The position numbers and the translations under genes were made by a program. This document shows, piece after piece, positions 1-8,815 of a DNA stretch of 48,216 nt (the first letter of the stretch is position 1; the number at the start of each line of letters is the position of its first letter). Source of the DNA: Pseudanabaena frigida (lineage in GTDB: Bacteria > Cyanobacteriota > Cyanobacteriia > Pseudanabaenales > Pseudanabaenaceae). The stretch spans positions 34,539 through 82,754 of the forward strand of contig QBML01000038.1 in NCBI GenBank assembly GCA_003242085.1, read 5' to 3'. A model generated the notes under the pieces. The model searched no databases. It saw only the letters and a list, made by a program, of their open reading frames with translations, and had not been told where the DNA came from.

Positions 1-627
1 CAATCCTCTTCATCCAACTGTTTCTTGTCATGTATTTTTCCTGCTCTAGCCTTGCTCAGTAAAATGATCCGCTTTTTAAGGGTGCTACCTGTAGTATGTT
101 TCCGCGTATGTCGTTTTTTTTCCTGAGTAATGTGCTTTTTGTTGCTCCGCATCTTGCGGACGTTGCACTGGTCTTTCTGTACCATCAATGATTACTTCTT
201 GGACATCAGCAAACTTTGCTAAAAATTCCTCAATGCTATGAATCTTTCTCTCTGGTAGTGTTTGTTTCTGTGCCAATGCTGTTTCCAGTATTGGCATTAG
301 TCGATGAACCCAATCATGGGCGCAGGAACGGTCAAATCCAAATAACACACTCATTAAGTCGAAGGTGGGATAGCATTTGCAGTACAACAGGATGAAAAAT
401 AATTTGTCTGCACTGCTTCTCAATGTTGCTTTTCTACCGCCTCCTAATGTTCGCCATCGTCTTTTCTTCATGAGCATTTGCTGGTACGCTTCTTCAAAGC
501 TTGCTAACAATGCCTCGAATGCTTGACGGTTTAGCCCTGTGGTTGCTCGTATTTGCCTATCTTGTTTTAATATCTTTTCTAGATTGAGCATCTTTTTTTG
601 ATTGTTTTTGGGTGATGATAACCGCAA
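1..627 (-). pseudogene. IS5-family DDE transposase, frameshifted and cut by the window edge
   Basis: The reading frame from 627 down to 85 gives a helix-turn-helix-like N-terminal half followed by the first catalytic aspartate of a DDE transposase in the context VIIDGTERPVQRP. The frame then stops. At 113-121 there is a run of eight T (A on the coding strand); moving one base at that run restores a frame that reads RHTRKHTTGS and continues to base 1 with transposase-like sequence. This is either a disabling indel, a programmed slippage site or a homopolymer sequencing error. The second half of the catalytic triad lies outside the window. Confidence 0.75.
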
Positions 628-747
628 TTGAATCTTTGTTATGCTTCAATTTATTTCGATGAGTGTGTTTGTTTAAGTGGGGATTGAAGTACAGAAATAA
701 ATGTGAAGTCGCCTCTATAACTTGCTTTTGTTTCCCGACAAGTCTAT
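1..747 (-). mobile_element. IS5-type insertion sequence, left part outside the window
   Basis: A transposase gene reads leftward off the window edge, and the DNA behind its start runs into the middle of a glycogen debranching gene. The element end near 747 is inferred: the host protein matches its family up to a Tyr-His-Gly-Asn-Thr stretch (codons ending near 748) and then continues into ten unrelated residues and a stop. The other end is not in the window, so neither the terminal inverted repeats nor the target duplication can be checked. The boundary could be off by about 20 bases. Confidence 0.7.
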
Positions 748-1224
748 TGTATTGCCATGATAATCGCGATAGTTAACTAATGCTTTAATCGAGAGTTTTA
801 TAGGAGAGCTACCGCGCTCTAGAGCATACTGAATATAGGTAGTATTTTGTCCATGCTGCATCCATATGCGCTTTTGAAGCAGTGCATCAGCACAAGCAAA
901 GCTCCATTTTGGTATGGTTCCCTCCAATGTAAAGCTTTCAATATTTTGATAGCCTGATGGCTCGATAGTTCCATCTTCCCAGCGATTAGTATGAATAGGA
1001 TAATATTTATCTCTATATTTTACGGTTTCATCTAGTTTTGAGAGTAAAAGAGATCGCTCTAAAGGAGGTTTAAGCGCGCCGACCAGTAAGCCATGATAGC
1101 GACGGGTCAGCATTCCTGAGAGCGTACCAGAAGCATAGCCACCAATACCATTAGTCACCAGCCATTCATACTCTTCTGCCTTAGTGTGATCGCCACAAAT
1201 TTCTCTTCCGAAATTAATACTCAT
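715..1224 (-). pseudogene. glycogen debranching enzyme (amylo-alpha-1,6-glucosidase), N-terminal stub cut by an IS
   Basis: The first about 160 residues are typical of the N-terminal domain of bacterial/archaeal glycogen debranching enzymes, with WLVTNGIGGYASGT and TRRYHGLLVGAL near the start. The family is normally about 650-700 residues and carries an (alpha/alpha)6 catalytic domain, which is missing here. The reading frame ends in ten residues that appear to come from the IS end at about 747. The rest of the gene may lie left of the IS, beyond the window. It sits next to a GH63-type glycosidase, so the two may once have served the same storage-glucan pathway. The stub is very unlikely to be active. 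Confidence 0.8.
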
Positions 1225-1248
1225 TGCTATCTAGTTAGGGGTATAAAG

Positions 1249-1389
1249 TTATAAATTATGGAATGTTTTTGGTGCACTTCGCGCGTTAACAAACATTATT
1301 ACGCAGAAAATCGATATTGCTTCTATCCAAAGCTGATCTAGTTTGGCAATGCTGCTAAGTCCAAGTTCTAAATGTTCGAGCCATTCCAT
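1249..1389 (-). pseudogene. DUF1622-like membrane protein remnant (46 aa)
   Basis: A short frame starting MEWLEHLELGLSSIAKL contains a hydrophobic stretch (WIEAISIFCVIMFV) and then loses membrane-protein character and stops after 46 residues. The start resembles the N-terminus of small DUF1622 membrane proteins, which are usually over 100 residues. I read it as the 5' remnant of such a gene, cut after the first membrane segment. It lies between the debranching-enzyme stub and the GH63-like gene on the same strand. The family assignment is from memory of the pattern and is tentative. Confidence 0.35.
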
Positions 1390-1413
1390 AATCCACTCAC
1401 TATTTGAGAGTGA

Positions 1414-4068
1414 TTAATCTGGGCTTTTATCAGAATATTCGCTTGATTGCTGGATTAGTTTGGCTACTAGCCCTGTCCAACCTGTTTGATGGCTAGCACC
1501 AATGCCTGAGCCATTGTCACCATGAAAATATTCATAGAATAAAACTAAATCTTTCCAGTGAGGGTCGGTATGGAATTTTGACTTTTTACCATCTTGCTGA
1601 TCGTTTAGAGGGCGATCGCCATGATCATCTTCAACAAAAATATTGATTAAACGCTGAGATAGTTCTACCGAGACATCCCATAGCGTCATCAATTTCCCTG
1701 AACCAGTGGGATACTCAATTTTGAAGCTATCACCATAGAAATGATGAAACTTCTGTAAGGATTCGACAATGAGGAAATTTACTGGCATCCAAATTGGACC
1801 GCGCCAATTAGAGTTTCCACCAAATAGTCCGCTTGAAGATTCAGCTGGTTCGTAATCAACTCGATAGTCACTGCCATTCGTTCGCCAAATATAGGGATGA
1901 TCCTTATGAAATTTAGAGATCGCCCGAATGCCATAGTCGCCTAAAAATTCGTTCTCATCTAACATTTTAGTTAAAATACGTTGGAGCTTATCGCGATAGC
2001 AGATAGCAAGTAACCGTCTAGCTTCCATCCCACAAGTTTCCATGCAAGCAACATTTTGAGTTAGCTCAGGATGGTGGGTGATAAACCAATGCATTCTATT
2101 TTTAAATTCGGGCAATTGATCTAGTAATTCTGGATCTAATGTCTGTATAGCAAAGAGGGGAATCAGCCCTACTAGCGATCGCACTTTTAGTTTTAATTGA
2201 TTACCAGAGGGTAGATTGAGAACATCATAGTAAAAGCCATCTTCTTCGTCCCAAAGCTCTGTATGCTTCTCACCGACTTTGTTCATCGCATCAGCAATAT
2301 AGAGAAAATGCTCAAAGAATTTCGTGGCAATATCCTCATAAACATGATTCTCTTTGGCAAGTTCTAAGGCAATTGTTAGCATATTTAAACAATACATGCC
2401 CATCCAGCTAGTTCCATCGGCTTGCTCAATATATCCACCCGTGGGAAGTTCAGCACTGCGATCGAACACGCCAATGTTATCCAATCCCAAAAAACCGCCT
2501 TCAAAAACATTTTTGCCATCACGATCTTTTCGATTTACCCACCAAGTAAAGTTTAATAGAAGTTTTTGAAAAACGCGCTCTAAAAATTTGCGATCGCCTT
2601 TACCATACATCTTCTGCTCGATCTTATAAACTCGATAGGTCGCCCAAGCATGAACAGGAGGATTGACATCGCCAAAAGCCCACTCATAGGCAGGGATTTG
2701 CCCATTTGGATGCATAAACCACTCACGGGTAATTACATCAAGCTGCCGCTTAGCAAAATCTGGGTCAATCATCGCGATCGGAATCGTATGGAAAGCCAAA
2801 TCCCAAGCCGCAAACCAAGGATATTCCCATTTGTCGGGCATCGAAAGAATATCCTCGGATTCCAAATGGAACCATTGAGCATTTCGTCCCTTGAGGCGAT
2901 CGCTTGGTGGTGTGGGCGTAGCTGGATCGCCTTCTAGCCAAGGCTTTACAGAATAGTTATAATACTGCTTACTCCATAACATCCCTGCAAAAGCCTGTCT
3001 CTGGACATTTCGCACGTCATCCGACATAGGAAACGGTGAAATTTGCTTATAAAACTCATTTGACTCTCTCAATCGGGTTCCAATAATTTCTGCGTCTGTT
3101 CCCAATTTAAGGGCATCTGGCGTAATATCGCTGAGTCGTAATCTGACAACTTTGGTTTCACCTGAAGCGATCTCTAGTTCGTAATGAGCAGCAGCCTTTG
3201 TGCCTTGTTGCTGAGGATTTACCGAAGCTTCACCATTGACAATATAATCATTGATGCCATCCTTCACATATTGGGAGCTATTTGCAGTTCCAAAAAGGCG
3301 TTGATAGTTGGTTTCGTTTTCTGTAAACAGTAATTCTTTACTCTCTGGACAATAGAGCCACATTTGCCCTAGATCTTCATGGCTTGCGGCGATCACGTCC
3401 GAGGAATGAGCCTTAAGTGATGGTTTCCTACTATTGTCCCAAGCCCAAGTATTGCGAAACCAAAGCGAAGGCAGAAGATGGATAGTTTGCGATTCGAGAG
3501 CGTGATTGGTAATGCTAATTTGGATCGTAATATCCTGAGGCGAGTTTTTAGCATATTCAACGACCACATCAAAGTAGCGATCGCTATCAAATACTCCCGT
3601 ATCCAACAACTCAAATTCTCGTTCCTGCCGACTGCGGTGTTTATTTCCATTCACTAGCTGTTCGTAGGGGAAAGCTGCTTGAGGATATTTGTAAAGATAT
3701 TTCATGTAGGAATGCGTGGGCGTATTATCTAGATAGAAGTAGTACTCCTTCACATCTTCGCCATGATTGCCTTCACTACCAGTTAACCCAAACAATCTTT
3801 CTTTAATAATCGGATCGGCTCCATTCCAAAGCGAGATCGCGAAACAGAGATACTGGTGATCGTCAGAAATACCAGCGATACCATCTTCGCCCCATCGATA
3901 GGCACGCGATCTCGATTGGTCGTGTGAGAAATAATCCCAAGCATCTCCCGTGGGGCTGTAATCTTCTCGCACTGTTCCCCATTGGCGATCGCTGAGATAG
4001 CAACCCCATTTCCTCCAAGGCTTGCCATTACGGGAATCTGTCAATCTTAATTGCTCTGGGTTGGTCAT
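1414..4068 (-). CDS. GH63/MGH1-like glycoside hydrolase (glucosidase)
   Basis: An 884-residue protein with the N-terminal signature [18 protein letters not shown] and a C-terminal (alpha/alpha)6-type region containing [29 protein letters not shown] and [15 protein letters not shown]. This layout is that of the large MGH1-like/GH63 glycosidases of cyanobacteria and actinobacteria, which act on glucosyl or mannosyl-glycerate type substrates. The true substrate cannot be read from sequence. There is no signal peptide, so it should be cytoplasmic. Length is normal for the family and no frame damage is seen. Its neighbour, a debranching enzyme, is broken, so this may be the surviving glucan or compatible-solute hydrolase of the locus. 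Confidence 0.8.
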   Translation of the reverse strand: MTNPEQLRLTDSRNGKPWRKWGCYLSDRQWGTVREDYSPTGDAWDYFSHDQSRSRAYRWGEDGIAGISDDHQYLCFAISLWNGADPIIKERLFGLTGSEGNHGEDVKEYYFYLDNTPTHSYMKYLYKYPQAAFPYEQLVNGNKHRSRQEREFELLDTGVFDSDRYFDVVVEYAKNSPQDITIQISITNHALESQTIHLLPSLWFRNTWAWDNSRKPSLKAHSSDVIAASHEDLGQMWLYCPESKELLFTENETNYQRLFGTANSSQYVKDGINDYIVNGEASVNPQQQGTKAAAHYELEIASGETKVVRLRLSDITPDALKLGTDAEIIGTRLRESNEFYKQISPFPMSDDVRNVQRQAFAGMLWSKQYYNYSVKPWLEGDPATPTPPSDRLKGRNAQWFHLESEDILSMPDKWEYPWFAAWDLAFHTIPIAMIDPDFAKRQLDVITREWFMHPNGQIPAYEWAFGDVNPPVHAWATYRVYKIEQKMYGKGDRKFLERVFQKLLLNFTWWVNRKDRDGKNVFEGGFLGLDNIGVFDRSAELPTGGYIEQADGTSWMGMYCLNMLTIALELAKENHVYEDIATKFFEHFLYIADAMNKVGEKHTELWDEEDGFYYDVLNLPSGNQLKLKVRSLVGLIPLFAIQTLDPELLDQLPEFKNRMHWFITHHPELTQNVACMETCGMEARRLLAICYRDKLQRILTKMLDENEFLGDYGIRAISKFHKDHPYIWRTNGSDYRVDYEPAESSSGLFGGNSNWRGPIWMPVNFLIVESLQKFHHFYGDSFKIEYPTGSGKLMTLWDVSVELSQRLINIFVEDDHGDRPLNDQQDGKKSKFHTDPHWKDLVLFYEYFHGDNGSGIGASHQTGWTGLVAKLIQQSSEYSDKSPD

Positions 4069-4154
4069 ATTTCTCTACAACAATGTGCTGGAAATGTTTT
4101 GTAAATGAGTGTAGCTTTTATAATGGAAATTTCCAAATTCTTCTATAAAAAAAT

Positions 4155-4208
4155 ACTTTGAAGAATATTTCAAAGAGTATGGGAAATCTATGAATTTTCC
4201 ATACTCTT
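4155..4208. promoter_or_regulatory. two adjacent inverted repeats between gene ends
   Basis: The first repeat pairs CTTTGAA with TTCAAAG around 4157-4175. The second pairs 4174-4186 (AGAGTATGGGAAA) with 4195-4207 across an 8-base gap, with one G-T pair. They lie upstream of the GH63-like gene and downstream of the small secreted-protein gene, both on the minus strand. No T-run follows on that strand, so an operator or RNA-processing role is as likely as termination. Confidence 0.4.
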
Positions 4209-4288
4209 ACAGCAAAAAATCACAAGAGAATTTTATGGATTCAAAAAAAGTGACAACCGCATTTGCTGGAAAAAATCGGTTGCGTATA

Positions 4289-4645
4289 TTAGCGTGCCGA
4301 TAAAGCAAGGGAAAAAAGTTGATTGTTGACAGCAGCAATATAAGAGTCGTTTTTAAGAAATGCAGATGGAAGCCTGTTGCTATCTACCGCAGCTTTCACG
4401 ACCTGTGCAGCTGTAATCGAACCGTCATTGAATCCTTTCATTAGATCGCTTGAATCTGGAATTCCTTGCTCTTTAAAAAAGCCTTGGTGTGCCAAATAAG
4501 CAAGATTGAATGGAGTCAAAGTTACCTTCATTTTTACTTCTACTGAAGGCATTTGCATGGCATCGTCGGCCGCTTGAGATGCTGGGACAATTGCAGTTGT
4601 AGAAAGTAACAATGCTGGCAATAAGGATAGAAGCAACTTTTTCAT
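4289..4645 (-). CDS. small exported protein of unknown function
   Basis: The 118-residue product opens with a clear signal peptide (MKKLLLSLLPALLLSTTAIVPASQA, cleavage probably after residue 25). The mature part of about 93 residues has no cysteines and no motif I recognise. It contains LTPFNLAYLAHQGFFKEQGIP and ends with a helical stretch. A GGGAAAT-like ribosome site precedes the ATG. It is followed by a hairpin region at 4155-4208 and is probably transcribed alone. Confidence 0.6.
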   Translation of the reverse strand: MKKLLLSLLPALLLSTTAIVPASQAADDAMQMPSVEVKMKVTLTPFNLAYLAHQGFFKEQGIPDSSDLMKGFNDGSITAAQVVKAAVDSNRLPSAFLKNDSYIAAVNNQLFSLALSAR

Positions 4646-4787
4646 GATTTTATTTCCCGTTATGAACTTGATTGTTTGAAGTTGAACTTCATGACTAAAG
4701 TATTAACCAGTAAACTGAATGCTCGCCAATACAAAAATGAGGAATTGATTAATTTCTACTGAGAGACCTAACTGTGTTCTGCGTCAA

Positions 4788-6332
4788 TTATTTCATGCGT
4801 TCGATCAGGCGATCGCCCACTCGTAAAGCATTAGCTATAATCGTTAATGTGGGATTGACGGCGGCACTGGAGGGGAAAAAGGAACCATCAACAACATAGA
4901 GATTGTCTACATCATGGGTTCGACAATTAACGTCTAAAACGGAATCTTTGGGATCTTCACCAAACCGACAGGTTCCATTTTGATGCGCCACTGCTGCAAT
5001 ATCCAACTTCTTGCGAAAATATAGAGATACGGGAATAATCCGATCGCCGCAATCGATTGATTTTAACACTTTGCCCCAGCGATCCATCAAACGAACGAAG
5101 GCTTCCGTATTGTTTTCGGTATAGCGGAGATGCACGCTTCCATTTTTGTAGGTGACGCGATTGTTGGGATCGGGTAGATCTTCGGCAGTGACAAACCAAT
5201 CGACAGAATGTTGGGCGATTTGATCCAATGCCATCCCTGGAGCAAATACAGGTGCGTCGAGGGCGATCATATCCTTATTGACTTTTCCTAGAAGTTGGAT
5301 CAATCCCATTGGATAATTAAATCCATCTTCGCCCCAATAGTAATCGAGAACCGCGAGGGTTTTCTGGAATTCACTGGGATTTGGCTTGGGTGTGATACCG
5401 ACGATCGCGCCGTGTTGGTGTTTCATGAAGTTCCTGCCCACTTGGTCTGAGCTATTAGCCAAGCCGTTCGGATGCATATCGTTAGCCGATCGCAATAGCA
5501 GTGCTGCCGAATTAATCGCGCCGCAGGAAACAACGACAATATCGCTGGAGAAGCGAACAATTTGGTCGTCTAATTTTACTTCGACGCTGGTGATTTCTCT
5601 TCCCGTTGGGCTTGTATGCAGGCGCAGTACTTCCGCCTCGGTAAGCAAGGTGATGTTGTCTTTAGCGATCGCAGGTCGCACGCAATTTATATCCGAGTCG
5701 CCTTTGCCATTTACTAAACAGGGGAATCCATCACAGGTATTGCAACGAATGCAGGCTCCTAAGCGACGATTGACTTCATTTAGCTTGATTGCTAAAGGCA
5801 GATTGATTGGATTCAATCCCAGTTTTACTAAATCATCATGAATTTCTTGGATGCGCGGCTCATGGGAAACGTGTGGGAATGGATAGGGCGAGTCTGTCGG
5901 TGGTTCGGTGGGATCTTGACCGCGTTGTCCATGTACATCGTAAAGTTTTTCTGCTTCGGTGTAGTAGGGTTCAAAGTCTTGGTATTTCAAAATCCATTCG
6001 GGCGAAATTCCTCCTTTGTGTTCGACGCGATCGAAATCGCGCTCCCGCAACCGCAGCAAAGCACCGCCATAAACCTTGGTATTACCGCCGACCCAATAGC
6101 CAATTCCTGGATGGATTTGACTGCCATCGCGATCGTCAACCCAAGTCTCAGCAGTGTGATAGCGGTCTTTTTTATAGACTTCTACCGTATCCCAATTTTG
6201 TTTCTCTTGAGGCAAGAATGCACCTCTTTCTAAGATCAAAATCTTCTTGCCACTAGAAGCAAAGCGATAGGCTAAGGTTCCGCCGCCAGCGCCAGTTCCG
6301 ATAATAATGACATCGTAATGTTCAGTAGACAT
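4788..6332 (-). CDS. GMC-family FAD-dependent oxidoreductase with a cysteine cluster
   Basis: This 514-residue flavoprotein has the ADP-binding motif GTGAGGG at residues 12-18 and the C-terminal GMC catalytic region with HQNGTCRFGEDP and NPTLTIIANA. It is in the branch of choline/gluconate/long-chain alcohol dehydrogenase-like flavoproteins. Residues 194-205 hold C-x2-C-x2-C-x4-C, with another Cys at 217, an arrangement that could bind an iron-sulfur centre or a disulfide. The start codon lies 30 bases after the stop of the ferredoxin-cyclase gene, so the two should form an operon, and the ferredoxin module is a plausible electron partner. Substrate unknown; no signal peptide seen. Confidence 0.85.
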   Translation of the reverse strand: MSTEHYDVIIIGTGAGGGTLAYRFASSGKKILILERGAFLPQEKQNWDTVEVYKKDRYHTAETWVDDRDGSQIHPGIGYWVGGNTKVYGGALLRLRERDFDRVEHKGGISPEWILKYQDFEPYYTEAEKLYDVHGQRGQDPTEPPTDSPYPFPHVSHEPRIQEIHDDLVKLGLNPINLPLAIKLNEVNRRLGACIRCNTCDGFPCLVNGKGDSDINCVRPAIAKDNITLLTEAEVLRLHTSPTGREITSVEVKLDDQIVRFSSDIVVVSCGAINSAALLLRSANDMHPNGLANSSDQVGRNFMKHQHGAIVGITPKPNPSEFQKTLAVLDYYWGEDGFNYPMGLIQLLGKVNKDMIALDAPVFAPGMALDQIAQHSVDWFVTAEDLPDPNNRVTYKNGSVHLRYTENNTEAFVRLMDRWGKVLKSIDCGDRIIPVSLYFRKKLDIAAVAHQNGTCRFGEDPKDSVLDVNCRTHDVDNLYVVDGSFFPSSAAVNPTLTIIANALRVGDRLIERMK

Positions 6333-6362
6333 AGATTTTCTTATATATTTGAGAACGTGGAT

Positions 6363-7349
6363 TTATTTAAAGAAATTTTGGAGGAAAGACATGAACCTCT
6401 TAGGTGCAGGAGCATTAGATTCCTCTACCTTGGCGACTTTAGGCGGATTCCCTTGCATTTCAATAACTTCGTAAACCTTAAACTCGGCTTTATGTAAGGT
6501 GAAGTTCCCACTGCGATTGATAATTGCTTTATCTTTGACTTGTTTGTAAATAGATTCAGATATTAATAAATCACTGCCAACTTCTTGATTAGCTGCCTCA
6601 ATTCGACCGACCGAATTTACAATATCGCCCAAAGGCGTAAGAACATTGGGCTTGCTGGGATCTATCGGAATGAGGACAGCAGCACCATAGTGAATGCCAA
6701 TACTCACATTTAGTGGGTTGTAGGATAATTTCTTTAGAAAAACATTCAATTCCGCTATGGTTTTAAGCAGTTCCAATCCCGCCCATACCGCTCTTTCTGC
6801 GGCTAAACTACTGTTTTTCTCATATCCAAATACTGCCATGACTCTGACACCCATGACATTAGGAATAATCCCACCATATTGAGCCATGACTTTCTGGACG
6901 CGATGGAAATAGCGGCTCATGATATAGACAATATCGTAGTGAAAGTTTACTTCATCAAAATTAGTCTCTCCGCGAATTGTGGCAACTAGCAAAGCGACAT
7001 TGCGATCGCTATTTACCGCACCAGTGGCAAGATGACCTTCGAGAATGTCAATGTCTTCATTGTCAATCACCATACGGCGAATCGAAACATCTCCCGTAAC
7101 CTTGGTTTGACAGGCAAGCCGCACATGGACGGGGAAATCTAGTTTTTTGGCTAAAGCTCTTTCAGCGCTGGTTGGGGGGCTACAATTTTGCACTCCATCT
7201 AAAATCATGATGCGACAAGTGGAACAATAGGCATTCCCACCGCAGACATGGGTATGCTCGATTCCATTTGCTAACAAAGCCTCTAATACTGTATCGGATT
7301 TGTTGATTTCGACAGAACGTTTATCAGGTAGGCAATTAATTTTTGACAT
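6363..7349 (-). CDS. 2Fe-2S ferredoxin fused to a degenerate class III adenylate/guanylate cyclase domain
   Basis: Residues 1-95 form a 2Fe-2S ferredoxin with C36, C42, C45 and C80 (C-x5-C-x2-C spacing as in adrenodoxin-type). Residues about 115-300 align with the class III cyclase fold: LLVATIRGETNFDE stands where active enzymes have the first metal aspartate (F-A-D-I-R type), and NVMGVRVMAVFG stands where they have the second (F-I-G-D type). Both aspartates are replaced (Thr and Val). The transition-state Asn/Arg pair is kept in GDIVNSVGRIEAAN. By family knowledge this should be unable to make cAMP, so I infer a redox-sensing or nucleotide-binding regulator. It is the first gene of an operon with the GMC oxidoreductase. 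Confidence 0.8.
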   Translation of the reverse strand: MSKINCLPDKRSVEINKSDTVLEALLANGIEHTHVCGGNAYCSTCRIMILDGVQNCSPPTSAERALAKKLDFPVHVRLACQTKVTGDVSIRRMVIDNEDIDILEGHLATGAVNSDRNVALLVATIRGETNFDEVNFHYDIVYIMSRYFHRVQKVMAQYGGIIPNVMGVRVMAVFGYEKNSSLAAERAVWAGLELLKTIAELNVFLKKLSYNPLNVSIGIHYGAAVLIPIDPSKPNVLTPLGDIVNSVGRIEAANQEVGSDLLISESIYKQVKDKAIINRSGNFTLHKAEFKVYEVIEMQGNPPKVAKVEESNAPAPKRFMSFLQNFFK

Positions 7350-7432
7350 GATTTTAACCTTATTATTATAGAAACTTTTCTTGAGCTAAAATGACTTGTG
7401 TTGACATTGCAATACACAAAAACATTGATAGA

Positions 7433-7932
7433 ATGAATATCTCATTTCAAAAAGTGACTCCTTACAACAAAGAACTAATTGACCTTATTACTGATTGGTA
7501 TTTACAAGAATGGAATATTCCTAAAGAGCAAACAATTCAGAAGATTTCAAGTTTTCCTATTGACAGTATTCCGTTTCAAATCATGATGACAATTGACGGT
7601 GTACCGATCACTGCTGGGGGGATTTACGATCATGTTGGACTGTTTGACCGAGAACCAAGATATAGAGTTTATAGCCCTGGCTGACATTGGTTTTGACAAT
7701 ACCTAAACATAGAAATCTTGGTTATGGCAAATTGCTATGTAAAAAAATTCAAGACGTATCAAAAGACCTCGGACTAAAAGAAATTTTTCTATTCACTCAT
7801 ACTGCTGAGACTCTATATAAACGGCTAAATTGGCAAGAATTGGAGAGGTTAAAACTCAATGATCGATACATTGTTATAATAAAAAGAATCTTGACGATGA
7901 GAATTCACTTAATTAAATTTCTCCCTAAGTGA
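7433..7932 (+). pseudogene. GNAT-family N-acetyltransferase split by a one-base frameshift
   Basis: Two consecutive frames together make one GNAT protein. The first ends ...YDHVGLFDREPRYRVYSPG and stops at 7682-7684; the second reads WLTLVLTIPKHRNLGYGKLLCKKIQ, including the acetyl-CoA binding R-x-x-G-Y-G/K loop, and ends at 7932. Around 7676-7680 the second frame is one base out, so a single-base loss explains the break. An upstream ATG at 7391 would add 14 residues; 7433 fits the family start better. The 3' end overlaps the convergent gene by 8 bases. Either a recent pseudogene or a sequencing error. Confidence 0.75.
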
Positions 7933-8755
7933 GTAGTTTTTTGCAAGCAGCGATCGCCGAAATTAAAAAAGTTTTAACTCGCTCTTCACTTTCGATCGGA
8001 TCGCCAAATTGAGAAGCAGTTAGGACAGCACCAACCCAATGTTCTTTATGCCAAATTCCATCGCTGGCTAAGACAGGTAAATCGTCGGTGTTTTCTGGGT
8101 AGGGATAGGGTGTCACGTACCAGTAAGGCTTGGCATAGCTGCTGTCACCTGGGGACAATCCTACACCTACGGTTTTTTCTTCTCCATCGATCGCGGCAGG
8201 AATAGAAATTAAGGTCGCAATATCAAAATGATGCGGCCAGAGGCGAACGGATGATGCCATCGATTCAGATTCAACAATATATTGAAGAATATGATTGGCT
8301 GCCGCATAATATTCGGCAAAAAGCGACGATATATTTTCGAGGTTGAATGTCGCGCCGCGAGCGAGATCGCTATCTGGGAAGTCATCGGGTGGATAAGTAA
8401 TTGGAACGACTAAATCTCCCGAACCTCCTAATTCACTGACAAGCTCTTTTATCCATACAAAAGCTTCGGATAAGGCACGATCGCTCAAGGCAAAGGATGA
8501 AATAATTGTATCTGGGTCGGTAACAAATTCTAGGGTTAAAGAGATCGGATCGAGAGCAACTGTATAGGTTTTTTCCATAATAACGACATGAGTGATAAAT
8601 CCCAGTTGCTCGTCCCAGCCTAATCCTCTATGGTTTGGATCGGGATAAACGTTAGCGATCGCCGCTAGTGGCTGAATTGCATAATGGAGTTGAATTCTCG
8701 TCGAGGCAAGTTGTTGTAGATCGAGGGAGAATGATGATTCTTCGTTAGCATTCAT
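7925..8755 (-). CDS. conserved hypothetical protein with a WPHHFD motif
   Basis: The 276-residue soluble protein has no signal peptide. It begins with a helical segment (SLDLQQLASTRIQLHYAIQPLAAI), has a central beta-rich part (GFITHVVIMEKTYTVALD), and then the notable motif RLWPHHFDIATLI at about residues 172-184 followed by VGVGLSPGDSSYAKPYWYVTPYPYP. The histidine pair and aspartate could bind a metal, but I know no proven function. It overlaps the convergent broken acetyltransferase gene by 8 bases and is probably transcribed alone. Confidence 0.6.
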   Translation of the reverse strand: MNANEESSFSLDLQQLASTRIQLHYAIQPLAAIANVYPDPNHRGLGWDEQLGFITHVVIMEKTYTVALDPISLTLEFVTDPDTIISSFALSDRALSEAFVWIKELVSELGGSGDLVVPITYPPDDFPDSDLARGATFNLENISSLFAEYYAAANHILQYIVESESMASSVRLWPHHFDIATLISIPAAIDGEEKTVGVGLSPGDSSYAKPYWYVTPYPYPENTDDLPVLASDGIWHKEHWVGAVLTASQFGDPIESEERVKTFLISAIAACKKLLT

Positions 8756-8815
8756 AATGTTTCAGCTATATTTAAATTAAATTTTTTGAAACTGAGGTTT
8801 TGAACTTATTTGAAC

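Noticed and set aside
5386-6256. Plus-strand open frames opposite the GMC gene
   Set aside because: They are antisense shadows; the minus-strand flavoprotein has clear motifs over the whole stretch.
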